DNA of 64,000 bases from Alterluteimonas quercicellularis (lineage in GTDB: Bacteria > Pseudomonadota > Gammaproteobacteria > Xanthomonadales > Xanthomonadaceae): NCBI RefSeq assembly GCF_021191635.1, contig NZ_JAIWPR010000006.1, positions 62,001 to 126,000 on the forward strand. Reading direction: 5' to 3'. The translations under genes were made by a program, and so were the position numbers. Positions within the stretch are counted from its first letter, which is position 1, and every line of letters starts with the position of its first letter. Shown here piece by piece: positions 9,155 through 19,265 of the stretch. The notes under the pieces were generated by a model. That model did not search any database and was not told the origin of the DNA. It saw only the letters and a program-made list of their open reading frames with translations.

Positions 9155-10030
9155 ATGGATCCGATCACCCGCCTCAGCTACGCCCTGCCCCACCGCTGGC
9201 TGTCCGGCGTCGCGCGGCGCCTGGCCTATTCCGAGAATCCGGCGGTCAAGCAGTGGCTGATCGACACCGTAGTGCGCCGCTTCGGCGTCGACCTCGGCGA
9301 GGCGGCCGAGCCCGATCCCCGCGCCTACGCCAGCTTCAACGCCTTCTTCACCCGGTCCCTGCGCGGGGACGTGCACGTGGCCGACCCCGACCCGCGCGCG
9401 CTGCTGGTGCCCGCCGACGGCCGCGTCAGCCAGTGCGGCGCGATCGGCCACCCCGACGAGCGCGGGCGCATCTTCCAGGCCAAGGGACGCTCGTTCACCG
9501 CCGCGGAACTGCTCGGCGACGCCGCCGACGCCGAGGCCTTCGACGGCGGCGCCTTCGCCACCATCTACCTCTCCCCGCGCGACTACCACCGCGTGCACAT
9601 GCCCTGGACCGGGCGCCTGCGCGAGACCGTGCACGTGCCGGGCCGGTTGTTCAGCGTCGGCCCGTCGGCGGTGTCGGCGGTGCCGCGGCTGTTCGCGCGC
9701 AACGAACGCCTGGTCTGCCACTTCGACACCGGGTTCGGCCCGATGGCGATGGTGATGGTCGGCGCGATGCTGGTCTCCGGCGTGGAGACGGTGTGGAGCG
9801 GCGTCGAGATCCCGAAGTACGCGCGCCGCGTCACCCGCCGCGACTGGCGCGCGCGCGGCATCGTGGTCGAGCGCTTCGCCGAGATGGCGCGCTTCAACTA
9901 CGGTTCCACGGTGATCGTGCTGCTGCCGCCCGGCGTGGCCGAGCTGTCGCCGGCGCTGGGCCCGGAGACCCCGGTGCGGGTCGGGCAGGCGCTGGCGCGC
10001 CTGCAGCCCACGGCCGCAGCCGCCCCGTAG
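9155..10030 (+). CDS. psd: Phosphatidylserine decarboxylase proenzyme
   Basis: Psd converts phosphatidylserine to phosphatidylethanolamine at the inner membrane. It is a pyruvoyl enzyme that self-cleaves: here the GST motif (G250-S251 in YGSTVIVLL) replaces the common LGST, giving a beta chain of about 250 and an alpha chain of about 41 residues. PADGR (D88) and DYHRVHMP (H145, H148) supply the charge-relay residues. The length of 291 matches family size. The start ATG is only eight bases beyond the inverted-repeat element; the TAG stop is formed by the GTAG head of the following REP pair. Confidence 0.95.
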   Translation: MDPITRLSYALPHRWLSGVARRLAYSENPAVKQWLIDTVVRRFGVDLGEAAEPDPRAYASFNAFFTRSLRGDVHVADPDPRALLVPADGRVSQCGAIGHPDERGRIFQAKGRSFTAAELLGDAADAEAFDGGAFATIYLSPRDYHRVHMPWTGRLRETVHVPGRLFSVGPSAVSAVPRLFARNERLVCHFDTGFGPMAMVMVGAMLVSGVETVWSGVEIPKYARRVTRRDWRARGIVVERFAEMARFNYGSTVIVLLPPGVAELSPALGPETPVRVGQALARLQPTAAAAP

Positions 10031-10092
10031 AGCGCGCTCGCGCGCGACAGGGCTCACCGGGAAAGCTTCGTCGCGCGCGAGCGCGCTCCTAC
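10027..10092. repeat. GTAG-type REP pair
   Basis: An inverted pair: GTAGAGCGCGCTCGCGCGCG on the left and the complementary CGCGCGCGAGCGCGCTCCTAC on the right, separated by about 20 bases. The left GTAG provides the psd stop codon. The remaining sequence to the protease start at 10311 shows no gene. Confidence 0.8.
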
Positions 10093-10310
10093 GGATTTCC
10101 GTAGTTCCGGTGCTGCCTTTCTGCTGCCGGGATCACAGACCGCCGCCGCCCTCGCGCACTACGTTCGAGGGGCGATGCCGTCCAAGGCATCCCGCGGGAT
10201 CCGACGGTCCGCTGTCCTCGGCAGGGAGCCAGGCATCGCCTCCCGCATGCGCCGGGCGCCGCGGCCGGGTCCGCCGGCGGGAGCGCCGACCGGAATCAGG
10301 GAGATCCACC

Positions 10311-11777
10311 ATGTCGTACAGGACGAACACCCGGACCCGCCGCAGCCGCGCCCTGCGCCGCCTCGCGCTCGCCGCCGCCACCGCGTTCGCGCTGGCCGCC
10401 GCCGCCAACGCCTCCGCCTCCCCCTCCGCCGCCGGCAAGGTGCTCGACGCGGCGCTGCAGCACGGCACGCCCTTCGACGGGCTGATCGTGAAGTACCGCG
10501 ACGGCAGCCCCGCGCACCGCGACGCCACGCTGCTGCGCCGCTCGCTCGAAGCCGCGGCCACCCGCGCCGCGCCCGCCCGCGCGCAGGGCCGGGCCGCGCC
10601 CGCCGTGTCCACGCTGCAGCGCCTGGCGGTCGGCGCCGACCTGGTCAGGCTCGGCGACCGGCTCGACGCCGCGGCCGCCGCCGCGCTGATGCGCGAGATC
10701 GCGGCCGATCCCGACGTCGAGTACGTCGAGCCCAACATCCTGCTGCAGCCGGCGCTGGTGCCCAACGATCCGCGCTATCCCGAGCAGTGGCACTACTTCG
10801 AGCCCGCCGGCGGCCTCAACCTGCCCGCGGCCTGGGACCTCGCCACCGGCGACGGCGTCGTCGTCGCGGTGCTCGACACCGGCATCGTGCCGCATCCCGA
10901 CCTCGACGCGAACGTGATCGCCGGCTACGACTTCGTCTCCAACGCCGCCGCCGCCCGCGACGGCGACGGCCGCGATCCCGACCCGACCGACCAGGGCGAC
11001 TGGTGCGGCTGGTTCGAGTGCTTCCCCAACATCCTCCCCAGCAACTCCAGCTGGCACGGCACCCACGTCGCCGGCACCGTGGCCGCGGCGACGAACAACG
11101 CCACCGGCGTGGCCGGCGTGGCGTTCGGCGCCCGCATCCAGCCGGTGCGCGTGCTGGGCCGTGGCGGCGGCGCGCTGTCGGACATCTCCGACGCCATCGT
11201 CTGGGCCTCCGGCGGCAGCGTGACCGGGGTGCCCGCCAACGCGAACCGCGCCGAGGTCATCAACCTCAGCCTGGGCGGGCAGCAGGCCTGCGGCGGCGCG
11301 ATGCAGGCGGCGATCGACGGCGCGGTCGGCCGCGGCAGCGTGGTGGTGGTCGCCGCGGGCAACAGCAACGCCGACGCCGCCTCGTTCACCCCCGCCGGCT
11401 GCAACAACGTGGTGACGGTGGCGGCCACCAACCGCGCCGGCGCCCGCGCCTCGTACTCCAACTACGGCGCCACCATCGAGGTCTCGGCGCCGGGCGGCGA
11501 CGGCAGCGGCGGCAGCAACGTGCTGTCCACGCTCAACAGCGGCACCACCACCGCCTCGACGCCGAGCTACGCGTTCTACGCCGGCACGTCGATGGCCGCA
11601 CCGCACGTGGCCGGCGTGGCCGCGCTGATCCAGTCGGCCTCGCCGCGCTCGCCGGCGGGCGTGCTGGACCTCCTGCAGGAGACCGCCCGGCCCCTGCCCG
11701 GGGCCTGCACCGGCGGCTGCGGCGCCGGCATCGTGGACGCCGCGGCCGCGGTCGAGGCCGCGCTCGACAGCCCGTGA
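10311..11777 (+). CDS. Secreted subtilisin-like serine protease (S8)
   Basis: Predicted extracellular protease. The 488-residue precursor has an arginine-rich signal peptide (to about 36), an I9-like propeptide (about 50-145, ending in DPDVEYVEPN) and a subtilase domain with D189 (VLDTGI), H249 (HGTHVAGT), oxyanion N351 (AAGNSN) and S427 (GTSMAAPHVAG). Cysteine pairs (C232/C237, C327/C364 and near the end) suggest disulfides. It lacks the C-terminal PPC or P domain often found in xanthomonad and Lysobacter homologues. GGGAGA lies eight bases before ATG 10311. A GC-rich hairpin just after the stop (about 11783-11812) may terminate it. Confidence 0.93.
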   Translation: MSYRTNTRTRRSRALRRLALAAATAFALAAAANASASPSAAGKVLDAALQHGTPFDGLIVKYRDGSPAHRDATLLRRSLEAAATRAAPARAQGRAAPAVSTLQRLAVGADLVRLGDRLDAAAAAALMREIAADPDVEYVEPNILLQPALVPNDPRYPEQWHYFEPAGGLNLPAAWDLATGDGVVVAVLDTGIVPHPDLDANVIAGYDFVSNAAAARDGDGRDPDPTDQGDWCGWFECFPNILPSNSSWHGTHVAGTVAAATNNATGVAGVAFGARIQPVRVLGRGGGALSDISDAIVWASGGSVTGVPANANRAEVINLSLGGQQACGGAMQAAIDGAVGRGSVVVVAAGNSNADAASFTPAGCNNVVTVAATNRAGARASYSNYGATIEVSAPGGDGSGGSNVLSTLNSGTTTASTPSYAFYAGTSMAAPHVAGVAALIQSASPRSPAGVLDLLQETARPLPGACTGGCGAGIVDAAAAVEAALDSP

Positions 11778-11812
11778 GCGACGCGCGGGGCCTCCACCCT
11801 GGGGGCCCCCGC

Positions 11813-12185
11813 GCAGGAGCGCGCTCGCGCGCGAACGCTTTTCCCCGCGCTCCGGAAGAGCGGTGCCAGCTGTCGTTCACCGACGCCCGCGCGTGGGGAC
11901 GCGCCGGGCGTCCGCCGTGGAGGCCCCGCTGTAGGAGCGCGCTCGCGCGCGACCGCTTTTCTCCGCGCTCCGGAAAAGACGCGTTACCGGCTGTCGTTCA
12001 CCGACGCCCGCGCGTGGGGACGCGCGGGGCCTCTGCCCGGGGGCCCCCCTGTAGGAGCGCGCTCGCGCGCGACCGCTTTTCTCTGCGCTCCGGAAACGCG
12101 TTGCCGGCTGTCGTTCACCGACGTCCGCGCGTGGGACGCGTTCTGCTTCTACCGCAGGTCCGGTGGCGCCTGGCCCGGTTCCGGG
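11813..12185. repeat. Tandem array of a 118-120-bp REP-headed unit
   Basis: Three units begin with (G)TAGGAGCGCGCTCGCGCGCG at 11813 (GCAG variant), 11931 and 12051. Each continues with GCTTTTC, a CGCGCTCCGGAAA segment, then CTGTCGTTCACCGACG and CCGCGCGTGG, and the first two end in a GGGGCCCC-rich tract. The third instead continues with ACGCGTTCTGCTTCTACCGC and TCCGGTGGCGCC, a sequence found again inside the element at 51654-51795. The array fills nearly the whole 414-base gap between the protease and the transglycosylase genes; no gene is present. Confidence 0.8.
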
Positions 12186-12191
12186 CGGCGG

Positions 12192-13745
12192 CTAGGAGCC
12201 GCCGCAGCCGTCGAGCCGCAGTTCCTGCCCGGGCCGGATCGCGTAGCCGGGCGCGCGCAGGTTGTTGGCCTCGGCCAGCGTGCGCAGGCTGCAGCCGTAG
12301 CGCTGGGCGATGCGGCCCAGGGTCTCGCCGCGGCTGACCCGGTGCCGGCGCGCCGGCGCAGGCGTCGGCGCCGGCGCGGCGGCCGCTGCCGGGCCCGCCA
12401 CGGGCACCGTCTGCACTGGCCCGGTGCGCACCACGGCGGTGGCGGGATCGGTGCGCACCAGCTCGTGCGCCAGCTCCGCGCGCGGACCGCGCAGGCACCA
12501 GCGGTTGTACAGCCCGACCATGCGCTGGGTGGCGTTGAGCCGCGCGCCGGAAGGCAGCCATTCGTCGGCGCGGTAGCGCGGGTTGAGGTTGCGCAGCACG
12601 CGCATGTAGCCGCTGGGCGAGCCGTTGCTGCCCAGGCAGATGGTCAGCTCGTAGATCGAGGCCGGCTTCTGCAGCACCAGGGTCGCCGGGCGCGGGTCCA
12701 CGCGCGGGAACTCCAGCCCGTAGCGGCGCGGATGCAGGAACAGCCAGGCCGCGGCGATCACCATCGGCACGTAGTCGCGGGTCTCCGGCGGGAACTGGCT
12801 GTAGACCGAGTCGTCCCAGAAGTCGCGCCCGCCGCTGGCGTTGAACACCCGCCGCGCCCGCCCCTCGCCGCCGTTGTAGCCGGCCAGGGCCAGCTCGATG
12901 TTGCGGTTGAGCTCGCCCAGCCGCTCGTTGAGGTAGGCCGCGCTGGCCTGGGCGGACGCGTAGGGGTCGTAGCGGGTGTCGAAGCCGGTGCCGTCGGGGC
13001 CCAGCCCGAAGCGGCGCCCGGTGGCGTACATGAACTGCATCGGCCCGGCCGCGCCCGCGCGCGAGGTCGAATGCACGCGCCCGTTGGACTCCTTGGCCAT
13101 GATGCCGAACAGCAGCGCTTCCGGCAGCGCGGCGCGCTCGAAGTGCGGCCACATCAGGTGGCGCATGTACTGGTAGTTCTCGTAGCTGGTCAGCAGCGAG
13201 GGCCGCATGTCGGTCAGCCAGCGGCGGATGCCTTCCTGCACCGCGGGGTTGAACTGCACCATGTCGGCGAAGCGCTGGCCGTCGGTGAGCAGCGCCGCGG
13301 CGCGCGCGGCCTCCGGCACGTCGGCGGCGAAGTGGGTGCCCATGCCGTCGGGATCGGGGTCGAAGGGATCGAACGGGTCCACGTCCTCGCCTTCCTCCGG
13401 CGGGCTGGCCGAATCGGCGCCGGCCTTGAGCAGCCGCTTGAACGTGGTGGCGAACTGCGCGGTCTGGCAGCCGCGCTGGCGGTCGCACTCGACCATGATG
13501 TCCTCCATGTCCTCCAGCGCGGCATCGCCCTCCGCGGCCGCGCCCGGCTCCTCGTTGCGGACCTTCACCATGGCCTCGCGGTAGCGCAGCTCCGCCTGCT
13601 CCATGCGCTGCTGCAGGGCCTCGACGGCGGCGCGCTCGCGGCGCGACTGCGCCGAGGCGTCGGGCGTCGCCAGCAGCAGGCCGAGGGCGGCCAGCGCCAG
13701 GCCGAGCGGCGCGGCGAGGGAACGGGAACGCGGGTATGAGGTCAT
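12192..13745 (-). CDS. MltD-like membrane-bound lytic transglycosylase
   Basis: Cleaves peptidoglycan glycan strands, leaving anhydromuramic ends. The 517-residue protein has a signal peptide (to about 32), a coiled N-terminal region with two cysteines (C87, C93), a goose-lysozyme-like SLT domain with catalytic E219 in MAKESNGR followed by AGPMQFM and ALAGYNGGEGRARR, and a single C-terminal LysM domain (HRVSRGETLGRIAQRYG). It differs from MltD in having one LysM and no lipobox. The ATG at 13745 is preferred because the signal peptide follows directly. It is divergent from the YjgR-like gene. Confidence 0.9.
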   Translation of the reverse strand: MTSYPRSRSLAAPLGLALAALGLLLATPDASAQSRRERAAVEALQQRMEQAELRYREAMVKVRNEEPGAAAEGDAALEDMEDIMVECDRQRGCQTAQFATTFKRLLKAGADSASPPEEGEDVDPFDPFDPDPDGMGTHFAADVPEAARAAALLTDGQRFADMVQFNPAVQEGIRRWLTDMRPSLLTSYENYQYMRHLMWPHFERAALPEALLFGIMAKESNGRVHSTSRAGAAGPMQFMYATGRRFGLGPDGTGFDTRYDPYASAQASAAYLNERLGELNRNIELALAGYNGGEGRARRVFNASGGRDFWDDSVYSQFPPETRDYVPMVIAAAWLFLHPRRYGLEFPRVDPRPATLVLQKPASIYELTICLGSNGSPSGYMRVLRNLNPRYRADEWLPSGARLNATQRMVGLYNRWCLRGPRAELAHELVRTDPATAVVRTGPVQTVPVAGPAAAAAPAPTPAPARRHRVSRGETLGRIAQRYGCSLRTLAEANNLRAPGYAIRPGQELRLDGCGGS

Positions 13746-13842
13746 GCGCGGCGGCCGGGCGACGGGAGCGGCAGGGTAGCGGCGGGGTCCGGGCCGAGGC
13801 AACTGGCGCGGCCCCGGTCGCTCAAAGCCGTGCCGCACCCTC

Positions 13843-13848
13843 TAGAAT
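13843..13848 (+). promoter_or_regulatory. Possible -10 box for the YjgR-like gene
   Basis: TAGAAT in an otherwise GC-rich stretch, 26 bases before the chosen ATG at 13875. It lies in the divergent region with the transglycosylase gene; no clear -35 element. Confidence 0.3.
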
Positions 13849-13874
13849 CCCTCCATCCGATGCCAGGAACGTTC

Positions 13875-15383
13875 ATGGACCCGATTCTCGTCGGCAGATC
13901 GATCACCGCTTCGGGCGACGGCGCACCGGTCGTGCTGCTGCCGCGCTACGGCAACCGCCACGGGCTGGTCGCCGGCGCCACCGGCACCGGCAAGACGGTC
14001 ACCCTGATGACCCTGGCCGAGGGCTTCTCGCGCGCCGGCGTGCCGGTGTTCGTGGCCGACGTGAAGGGCGACGTCGCCGGCCTGGCCGTGGCCGGCGCCG
14101 ACGACGCCAAGCTGCGCGAGCGCGCCGGGCGCATCGGCATCGCGGACTACCGCCCCGAAGGCAGCCCGACGATCTTCTGGGACCTGTACGGCAGGCTCGG
14201 CCACCCGGTGCGCACCACCGTCAGCGAGATGGGGCCGGTGCTGCTGTCGCGCATCCTCGAGCTCAACGACACCCAGGCCGGGGTGCTCGACGTCGCCTTC
14301 AAGCTGGCCGACGACCGCGGCCTGCTGCTGCTCGACCTCGACGACCTGCGCGCCCTGCTCGGCCTGGTGGCCGAGGAACGCAAGGCGGTCTCGGCCGAGT
14401 ACGGCCTGGTCGGCGCGCAGTCGGTGGCGGCGATCCAGCGCGCGCTGCTGCGCCTGGCCGGGGACGGCGGCGAGGCCTTCTTCGGCGAGCCGGCGCTGGA
14501 GCTGCACGACCTCATGCGGGTCGACCCGCAGGGGCGCGGCGTGATCGGCATCCTCGCCGCCGACCAGCTGGTGCTCAAGCCGCGCCTGTACTCGACCTTC
14601 CTGCTGTGGCTGCTCTCGGAGCTGTTCGAGGCGCTGCCGGAGGTGGGCGACCTGGACAAGCCGAAGCTGGTGTTCGTGTTCGACGAGGCGCACCTGCTGT
14701 TCAAGGACGCGCCGCCGGCGCTGCGCCAGCGCATCGAGCAGGTGGTGCGCATCATCCGCTCCAAGGGCGTGGGCGTGTACTTCTGCTCGCAGTTCCCGGA
14801 CGACGTGCCCGACGAGATCCTGGGCCAGCTCGGCAACCGCGTGCAGCACGCGCTGCGCGCGTTCACCCCGCGCGACCAGAAGGCGGTGCGCACCGCCGCC
14901 GAGACCTTCGTCGCCAACCCCGGCCTCGACGTGGCCGCGACGATCTCGAAGCTCGGCACCGGCGAGGCGCTGGTCTCCACCCTGCAGGACCCGCCGGGCG
15001 GCGGCCGCGGCGTGCCGATGCCGGTCGAGCACACGCTGATCGCGCCGCCGCGCTGCCGGATGGGCGCGATCGGCGAGGACGAGCGCCGCCGCGTGCGCGA
15101 CGGCAGCCCGGTCGGCGCGAAGTACGACGCAGCGATGAACCGCGAGTCCGCCGCCGAGCTGCTGGCGCGCCGCGCGCAGGAGCAGACCGCACAGTCCGGC
15201 GCGCCGGCCGCCAAGCCCGCCGGGCCGGGCGAAGGCGGCGTCGGCGGCCGCATCAACGACTGGCTGTTCGGCACCAAGCGCCGCCAGGGCATCCTGGAGG
15301 CGTCGGGCAAGCAGGCCGCGCGGACGATCACCAACCAGATCGTGCGCGGCGTGCTCGGCGGCATCTTCGGCGGCCGCCGCTGA
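13875..15383 (+). CDS. YjgR-type HerA/FtsK-like ATPase (DUF853)
   Basis: A 502-residue P-loop ATPase of unknown cellular role, similar in size to E. coli YjgR. Walker A is GATGTGKT (34-41), Walker B is [10 protein letters not shown] (about 266-275), followed by [13 protein letters not shown] (sensor-like) and [19 protein letters not shown], the block characteristic of DUF853. The N-terminal [11 protein letters not shown] also fits. AGGAAC precedes ATG 13875. It is a HerA-like ATPase by fold, but there is no NurA nuclease neighbour, so a DNA-end processing role should not be assumed. Seventeen bases separate it from the lipoprotein gene downstream. Confidence 0.88.
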   Translation: MDPILVGRSITASGDGAPVVLLPRYGNRHGLVAGATGTGKTVTLMTLAEGFSRAGVPVFVADVKGDVAGLAVAGADDAKLRERAGRIGIADYRPEGSPTIFWDLYGRLGHPVRTTVSEMGPVLLSRILELNDTQAGVLDVAFKLADDRGLLLLDLDDLRALLGLVAEERKAVSAEYGLVGAQSVAAIQRALLRLAGDGGEAFFGEPALELHDLMRVDPQGRGVIGILAADQLVLKPRLYSTFLLWLLSELFEALPEVGDLDKPKLVFVFDEAHLLFKDAPPALRQRIEQVVRIIRSKGVGVYFCSQFPDDVPDEILGQLGNRVQHALRAFTPRDQKAVRTAAETFVANPGLDVAATISKLGTGEALVSTLQDPPGGGRGVPMPVEHTLIAPPRCRMGAIGEDERRRVRDGSPVGAKYDAAMNRESAAELLARRAQEQTAQSGAPAAKPAGPGEGGVGGRINDWLFGTKRRQGILEASGKQAARTITNQIVRGVLGGIFGGRR

Positions 15384-15400
15384 AGGGCCGGACGAGCCCC

Positions 15401-15916
15401 ATGGCACCGCTGCGACCCGTCGTCCTGCTCGCGCTGCTCGCGCTGTGCCCGGCCGCCTGCGAGCGCGGGCGCCCGCCGCCGGATGCCGGGCGCGCCGGAC
15501 CCGCCGCCGCCGCGCCCGCGGCGGCACCCGCGGCGGCAGCGGACGCCGAAGCCGAGGCCGCCACCGGCGAGCCCGATGCCGAGGCCGCCGGGATCGCGCA
15601 GGCCAGCGGCACCTTCGCCGGCACCCTGCCCTGCGCGGATTGCGCCGGCATCGAGACCACGCTGCGGCTGCACGCCGACGGCGGCTACGACCTGATCGAG
15701 CGCCCGGCCGGCGAGGCCGAGCCGGACGTGCACCACGGCGTGTGGTTCGTCAGCGACGACGGCCGCGCGATCCTGATCGCCAGCGACGCCGGCGCCGGCG
15801 ACCACCACATCTTCGAGTGGCAGGGCGAGGACGCGTTGCGGCTGCTGGCGCAGGCGCCGGACGGCGCCGGCGAGACCGAGGCCGAGGCCCGCCACCTGCT
15901 GCGCAGGACCGAGTGA
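15401..15916 (+). CDS. NlpE-like outer-membrane lipoprotein
   Basis: The 171-residue precursor has a short signal peptide ending in the lipobox-like LCPAAC (C20), an Ala/Glu-rich linker (30-65), and one NlpE N-terminal domain beginning near residue 70 with [14 protein letters not shown] (C78 and C81). NlpE proteins of enterobacteria sense surface contact and copper and signal to Cpx; here only the N-terminal barrel is present, so a stress-sensor role is inference. It lies between the ATPase and greB, its TGA overlapping the greB ATG by one base. Confidence 0.8.
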   Translation: MAPLRPVVLLALLALCPAACERGRPPPDAGRAGPAAAAPAAAPAAAADAEAEAATGEPDAEAAGIAQASGTFAGTLPCADCAGIETTLRLHADGGYDLIERPAGEAEPDVHHGVWFVSDDGRAILIASDAGAGDHHIFEWQGEDALRLLAQAPDGAGETEAEARHLLRRTE

Positions 15917-16428
15917 TGGCGCGCTGGCGACCGCCCGCCGAGGCCGGCACCGCGCTGATCACCCGCGAGGGCCATGCCCGGCTCAAGCGCGAGCTGGACG
16001 AGCTGTGGCGCGCACGGCGCCCCGAGGTGGTGCGCGCGCTGGCCGCGGCGGCCGCCGAGGGCGACCGCTCCGAGAACGCGGAGTACACCTACCGCAAGAA
16101 GCAGCTCGGCGAGATCGACCGCCGCGTGCGCTACCTGAGCAAGCGCCTGGAGCGGTTGCGGGTGGTCGACGAGGCGCCGGCCGATCCGCAGGCGGTGTTC
16201 TTCGGCGCCTGGGTCGAACTGGAACGGGTCGACAACGGCGAACGCGACCGCTACCGCATCGTCGGGCCTGACGAGACCGACGCGCGCGAGGGCCTGATCA
16301 GCATCGATTCGCCGCTGGCGCGCGCGCTGCTGCGCAAGCGCATCGACGACGAGGTGGAAGCGATGCTGCCGGCCGGGCCGGCCACCTACCTCGTCGTCGA
16401 CGTGCGCTACGCCGCGCCGGCGGACTGA
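15916..16428 (+). CDS. greB: Transcript cleavage factor GreB
   Basis: Gre factors insert a coiled coil into the RNA polymerase secondary channel and stimulate cleavage of backtracked RNA. The 170 residues show the GreA/B signature: [17 protein letters not shown], the acidic tip region [21 protein letters not shown] (key residues D and E of the coiled-coil tip), and a C-terminal FKBP-like domain with [10 protein letters not shown] and [32 protein letters not shown] favours GreB over GreA. Start ATG 15916 shares a base with the preceding stop (TGATG). It converges on the PfpI gene with only nine bases between stops. Confidence 0.92.
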   Translation: MARWRPPAEAGTALITREGHARLKRELDELWRARRPEVVRALAAAAAEGDRSENAEYTYRKKQLGEIDRRVRYLSKRLERLRVVDEAPADPQAVFFGAWVELERVDNGERDRYRIVGPDETDAREGLISIDSPLARALLRKRIDDEVEAMLPAGPATYLVVDVRYAAPAD

Positions 16429-16437
16429 GGCCGCCGC

Positions 16438-16965
16438 TCAGCGCAGCGCGGCGATGACGGCGTCGGAGAACGCCGGGATGTCGTCCGGCTGGCGGCTGGT
16501 GATGAGATGGCCGTCGGTCACCACCTCGGCGTCCTTCCAGCGCGCGCCGGCGTTCTCCAGGTCGGTGCGGATGGACTTGAACGAGGTGAGCTCGCGGCCC
16601 TTGGCCGCGCCCGACTCCGCCAGCAGCCAGGGGCCGTGGCAGATCGCCGCCAGCGGCTTGCCGGCCCGGTCGAAGGCCTTCACGAAGGCCACCGCGGCGG
16701 GCTCGGCGCGGAGCTTGTCGGGATTGATCACGCCGCCGGGCAGCACCAGGGCGTCGTAGTCCGCAGGGTCGGCCTGGTCGAGCACCACGTCCACCGGCAC
16801 CGTGTCGCCCCAGTCCTTCTCGTCCCAGCCGCGGATCTCGCCGGCCTTCAGCGACACCACGTCGACCTCGAAGCCGGCATCCTTCAGCCGCTTGCGCGGC
16901 TCCACCAGTTCCGACTGCTCGTAGCCATCGGTCGCGAGGATCGCGACCCGCTTGCCATTCGCCAT
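16438..16965 (-). CDS. DJ-1/PfpI family protein (YhbO-like)
   Basis: A 175-residue member of the PfpI subgroup, whose E. coli relatives YhbO/YajL have been described as stress-protective deglycases or glyoxalases, though that activity is debated. The nucleophile elbow is AICHGPW with C109 and H110; E16 in TDGYEQSEL is the conserved acidic partner. No signal peptide; cytosolic. Upstream (higher coordinates) is an intergenic gap to rimO; downstream it converges with greB. Confidence 0.9.
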   Translation of the reverse strand: MANGKRVAILATDGYEQSELVEPRKRLKDAGFEVDVVSLKAGEIRGWDEKDWGDTVPVDVVLDQADPADYDALVLPGGVINPDKLRAEPAAVAFVKAFDRAGKPLAAICHGPWLLAESGAAKGRELTSFKSIRTDLENAGARWKDAEVVTDGHLITSRQPDDIPAFSDAVIAALR

Positions 16966-17029
16966 GATGGGCGCTCCAACGTTCGGGGGAGCGCGCAGCC
17001 TCGCGCAGGCCGGGTCGCCCGGCCGTGAA

Positions 17030-18442
17030 TCACCCGGCGTTGACGATCGGGAACGGGGCCTGGGCGCCGCCGGCCTCGACCTCGCCGTAGAGGTCGTGCT
17101 CGTCGCTGCCGAGGATGCGCACGTCGGCGAAGTCGCCCGGCCGCAGGCCGGCCGCGGCGCCGTCCTGGATCTGCACCAGGCCGTCGATCTCCGGCGCGTC
17201 GGCCTGCGAGCGCGCCAGCGCCAGCTCGCCGTCGATGGCGTCCACCAGGCAGCGCTGCACGCTGCCGACCTTCGCCTCCAGCCGTGCCGCCGAGATCGCC
17301 GCCTGCCGCTCCATGAAGCGCGCCAGCCGCTCCTGCTTGACCGCCTCGTCCACCGGGCCGGGCAGCGCGTTGGCGGTCGCGCCCTCCACCGGCGAGTAGG
17401 CGAAGGCGCCGACGCGGTCGAGCTGCGCCTCGTCCAGGAAGTCGAGCAGGGCCTCGAACTCGGCCTCGGTCTCGCCCGGGAAGCCCACGATGAAGGTCGA
17501 GCGGATCGTCAGCCCGGGGCAGATCCCGCGCCAGCGGTGGATGCGCTCGAGCGTGCGCTCGACCGCGCCGGGGCGCTTCATCAGCCGCAGGATGCGCGGG
17601 CTGGCGTGCTGGAACGGGATGTCGAGGTAGGGCAGCAGGCGCGGGGCGCCGTCGCGGGTCTCGGCCATCAGCGGCAGGATCTCGTCGACGTGCGGGTACG
17701 GGTAGACGTAGTGCAGCCGCGTCCACGCATCCAGCTCGGCCAGGCCCTCGCACAGCGCCTTCATCCGGGTCTGGTAGGTCCGGCCGCGCCACTCGCGCTC
17801 GGCGTAGCGCAGGTCCACGCCGTAGGCGGAGGTGTCCTGGGAGACCACCAGCAGCTCGCGCACGCCGCCGCGCACCAGCTTCTCGGCCTCGCGCAGCACC
17901 GCGTCCACCGGCCGCGAGACCAGGTCGCCGCGCATCGACGGGATGATGCAGAAGCTGCAGCGGTGGTTGCAGCCCTCGGAGATCTTCAGGTACGCGTAGT
18001 GCTTCGGGGTCAGCTTGACGCCGATGTCGTCGGCCGCCGCGCGGCGCGGCACCAGGTCCACGAAGGGATCGTGCCGGGTGGGCGCGGCGGCGTGCACCGC
18101 CGACATCACGCTGGCGTAGTCCTGCGGGCCGCTGATCGACAGCACGTCCGGGTGCGCCTCGCGGATCAGCGCCTCGCGCTTGCCCAGGCAGCCGGTGACG
18201 ATGACCTTGCCGTTCTCGGCCAGCGCCTCGCCGATCGCGTCGAGCGACTCGTCCACCGCGGCGTCGATGAAGCCGCAGGTGTTGACCACCACCACGTCGG
18301 CATCGTCGTAGCTGGGCACGATGTCGTAGCCCTCCACCCGCAGCTGGGTCAGGATGCGCTCGGAATCGACCAGCGCCTTGGGGCAGCCGAGGCTGACGAA
18401 TCCGACCCGGGGGCCGGCGGGCCGGGGAGAGGTGGCGGGCAT
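17030..18442 (-). CDS. rimO: Ribosomal protein S12 methylthiotransferase
   Basis: RimO is a radical-SAM enzyme that adds a methylthio group to an aspartate of ribosomal protein S12. The 470-residue protein has the N-terminal UPF0004 cluster cysteines C20, C56 and C85 ([12 protein letters not shown] is RimO-typical), the radical-SAM CxxxCxxC at C158, C162 and C165 ([10 protein letters not shown]), and a C-terminal TRAM domain. MiaB is excluded by the LGCPK and IIPSMRG motifs. ATG 18442 lies 33 bases downstream of a TACAAT box. It is divergent from the dienelactone hydrolase gene. Confidence 0.96.
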   Translation of the reverse strand: MPATSPRPAGPRVGFVSLGCPKALVDSERILTQLRVEGYDIVPSYDDADVVVVNTCGFIDAAVDESLDAIGEALAENGKVIVTGCLGKREALIREAHPDVLSISGPQDYASVMSAVHAAAPTRHDPFVDLVPRRAAADDIGVKLTPKHYAYLKISEGCNHRCSFCIIPSMRGDLVSRPVDAVLREAEKLVRGGVRELLVVSQDTSAYGVDLRYAEREWRGRTYQTRMKALCEGLAELDAWTRLHYVYPYPHVDEILPLMAETRDGAPRLLPYLDIPFQHASPRILRLMKRPGAVERTLERIHRWRGICPGLTIRSTFIVGFPGETEAEFEALLDFLDEAQLDRVGAFAYSPVEGATANALPGPVDEAVKQERLARFMERQAAISAARLEAKVGSVQRCLVDAIDGELALARSQADAPEIDGLVQIQDGAAAGLRPGDFADVRILGSDEHDLYGEVEAGGAQAPFPIVNAG

Positions 18443-18474
18443 GGGGAGCTGGCTGGCTGGCGGCGCGGCCGGCC

Positions 18475-18480
18475 ATTGTA
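18475..18480 (-). promoter_or_regulatory. Possible -10 box for rimO
   Basis: On the minus strand this reads TACAAT, 32 bases before the rimO ATG, in a GC-rich divergent spacer. No clear -35. Confidence 0.35.
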
Positions 18481-18578
18481 CCGGGCCGCCGCCGCGGCGC
18501 CGCCCGGACGGGGTCCCGCGCAGGGCGCCGTCCATGGCAGGATGGCGCCCGGGCACGCACGCTGGAAGGAGGCTGCGC

Positions 18579-19250
18579 ATGGGCCGCGACATCGCCATTC
18601 CGAGCCCCCACGGCGCCATCGAGGGCTGGCGCGCCGACCCGCCCGACGCGCCGCCGCGCGCCGGCCTGGTCGTGGTGCAGGAGATCTTCGGGGTCAACCC
18701 GCACATGCGCAGCGTGGTCGAGCGCTACGCGGCGGAAGGTTACAGCGCGATCGCCCCGGCGATGTTCGACCCGGTCGAGCGCCACGTGGAACTGGACTAC
18801 GGCGAGGCGGGCTTCGCCCGCGGCCGCGAGCTGGCCGCCGCGCTCGGCCTCGACCGCGCGGTGGACGTGGTCGCCGCCGCGGCGAAGGTGCTGCGCGAGG
18901 GCGGGCTGAAGGTCGGCGTGGTGGGCTTCTGCTGGGGCGGCAGCGTCGCCTTCCTGGCCGCGACCCGGCTCGGCCTGCCCGCGGTCAGCTACTACGGCGC
19001 GCGCACCGTGCCCGTCCTCGACGAGCCGCTGCGCGCCCCCATGCTGTTCCACTTCGGCGCCCTCGACGCCAGCATTCCCGCCGCCGACATCGAGCGCCAT
19101 CGCGAGCGCCAGCCGGAGGCCGAGCTGCACGTGTACGCCGACGCCGGCCACGGCTTCAACCGCGACGTCGACCCGCGCCACTACGCCCCAGCCGCGGCCG
19201 CACTCGCCCACAAGCGCACGCTGGCCTTCCTGCACCGCGCGCTCGCCTGA
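18579..19250 (+). CDS. Dienelactone hydrolase family protein
   Basis: An alpha/beta hydrolase of 223 residues with the carboxymethylenebutenolidase triad: C118 in GFCWGG, D163 in FGALDASIP and H191 in AGHGFN, plus E35 in VQEIFGVN. Family members hydrolyse dienelactones or related esters; no aromatic-degradation genes are nearby, so the substrate is unknown. A strong AAGGAGG precedes ATG 18579. It is followed after 15 bases by the HIT-domain gene and probably forms an operon with it. Confidence 0.9.
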   Translation: MGRDIAIPSPHGAIEGWRADPPDAPPRAGLVVVQEIFGVNPHMRSVVERYAAEGYSAIAPAMFDPVERHVELDYGEAGFARGRELAAALGLDRAVDVVAAAAKVLREGGLKVGVVGFCWGGSVAFLAATRLGLPAVSYYGARTVPVLDEPLRAPMLFHFGALDASIPAADIERHRERQPEAELHVYADAGHGFNRDVDPRHYAPAAAALAHKRTLAFLHRALA

Positions 19251-19265
19251 CCGGAACCCGCCGCC

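Noticed and set aside
12192-12200. TAG stop of the MltD-like gene as another REP-provided stop
   Set aside because: The sequence GGCTAGGAGCC resembles GTAGGAGC only partly and lacks a recognisable right arm.
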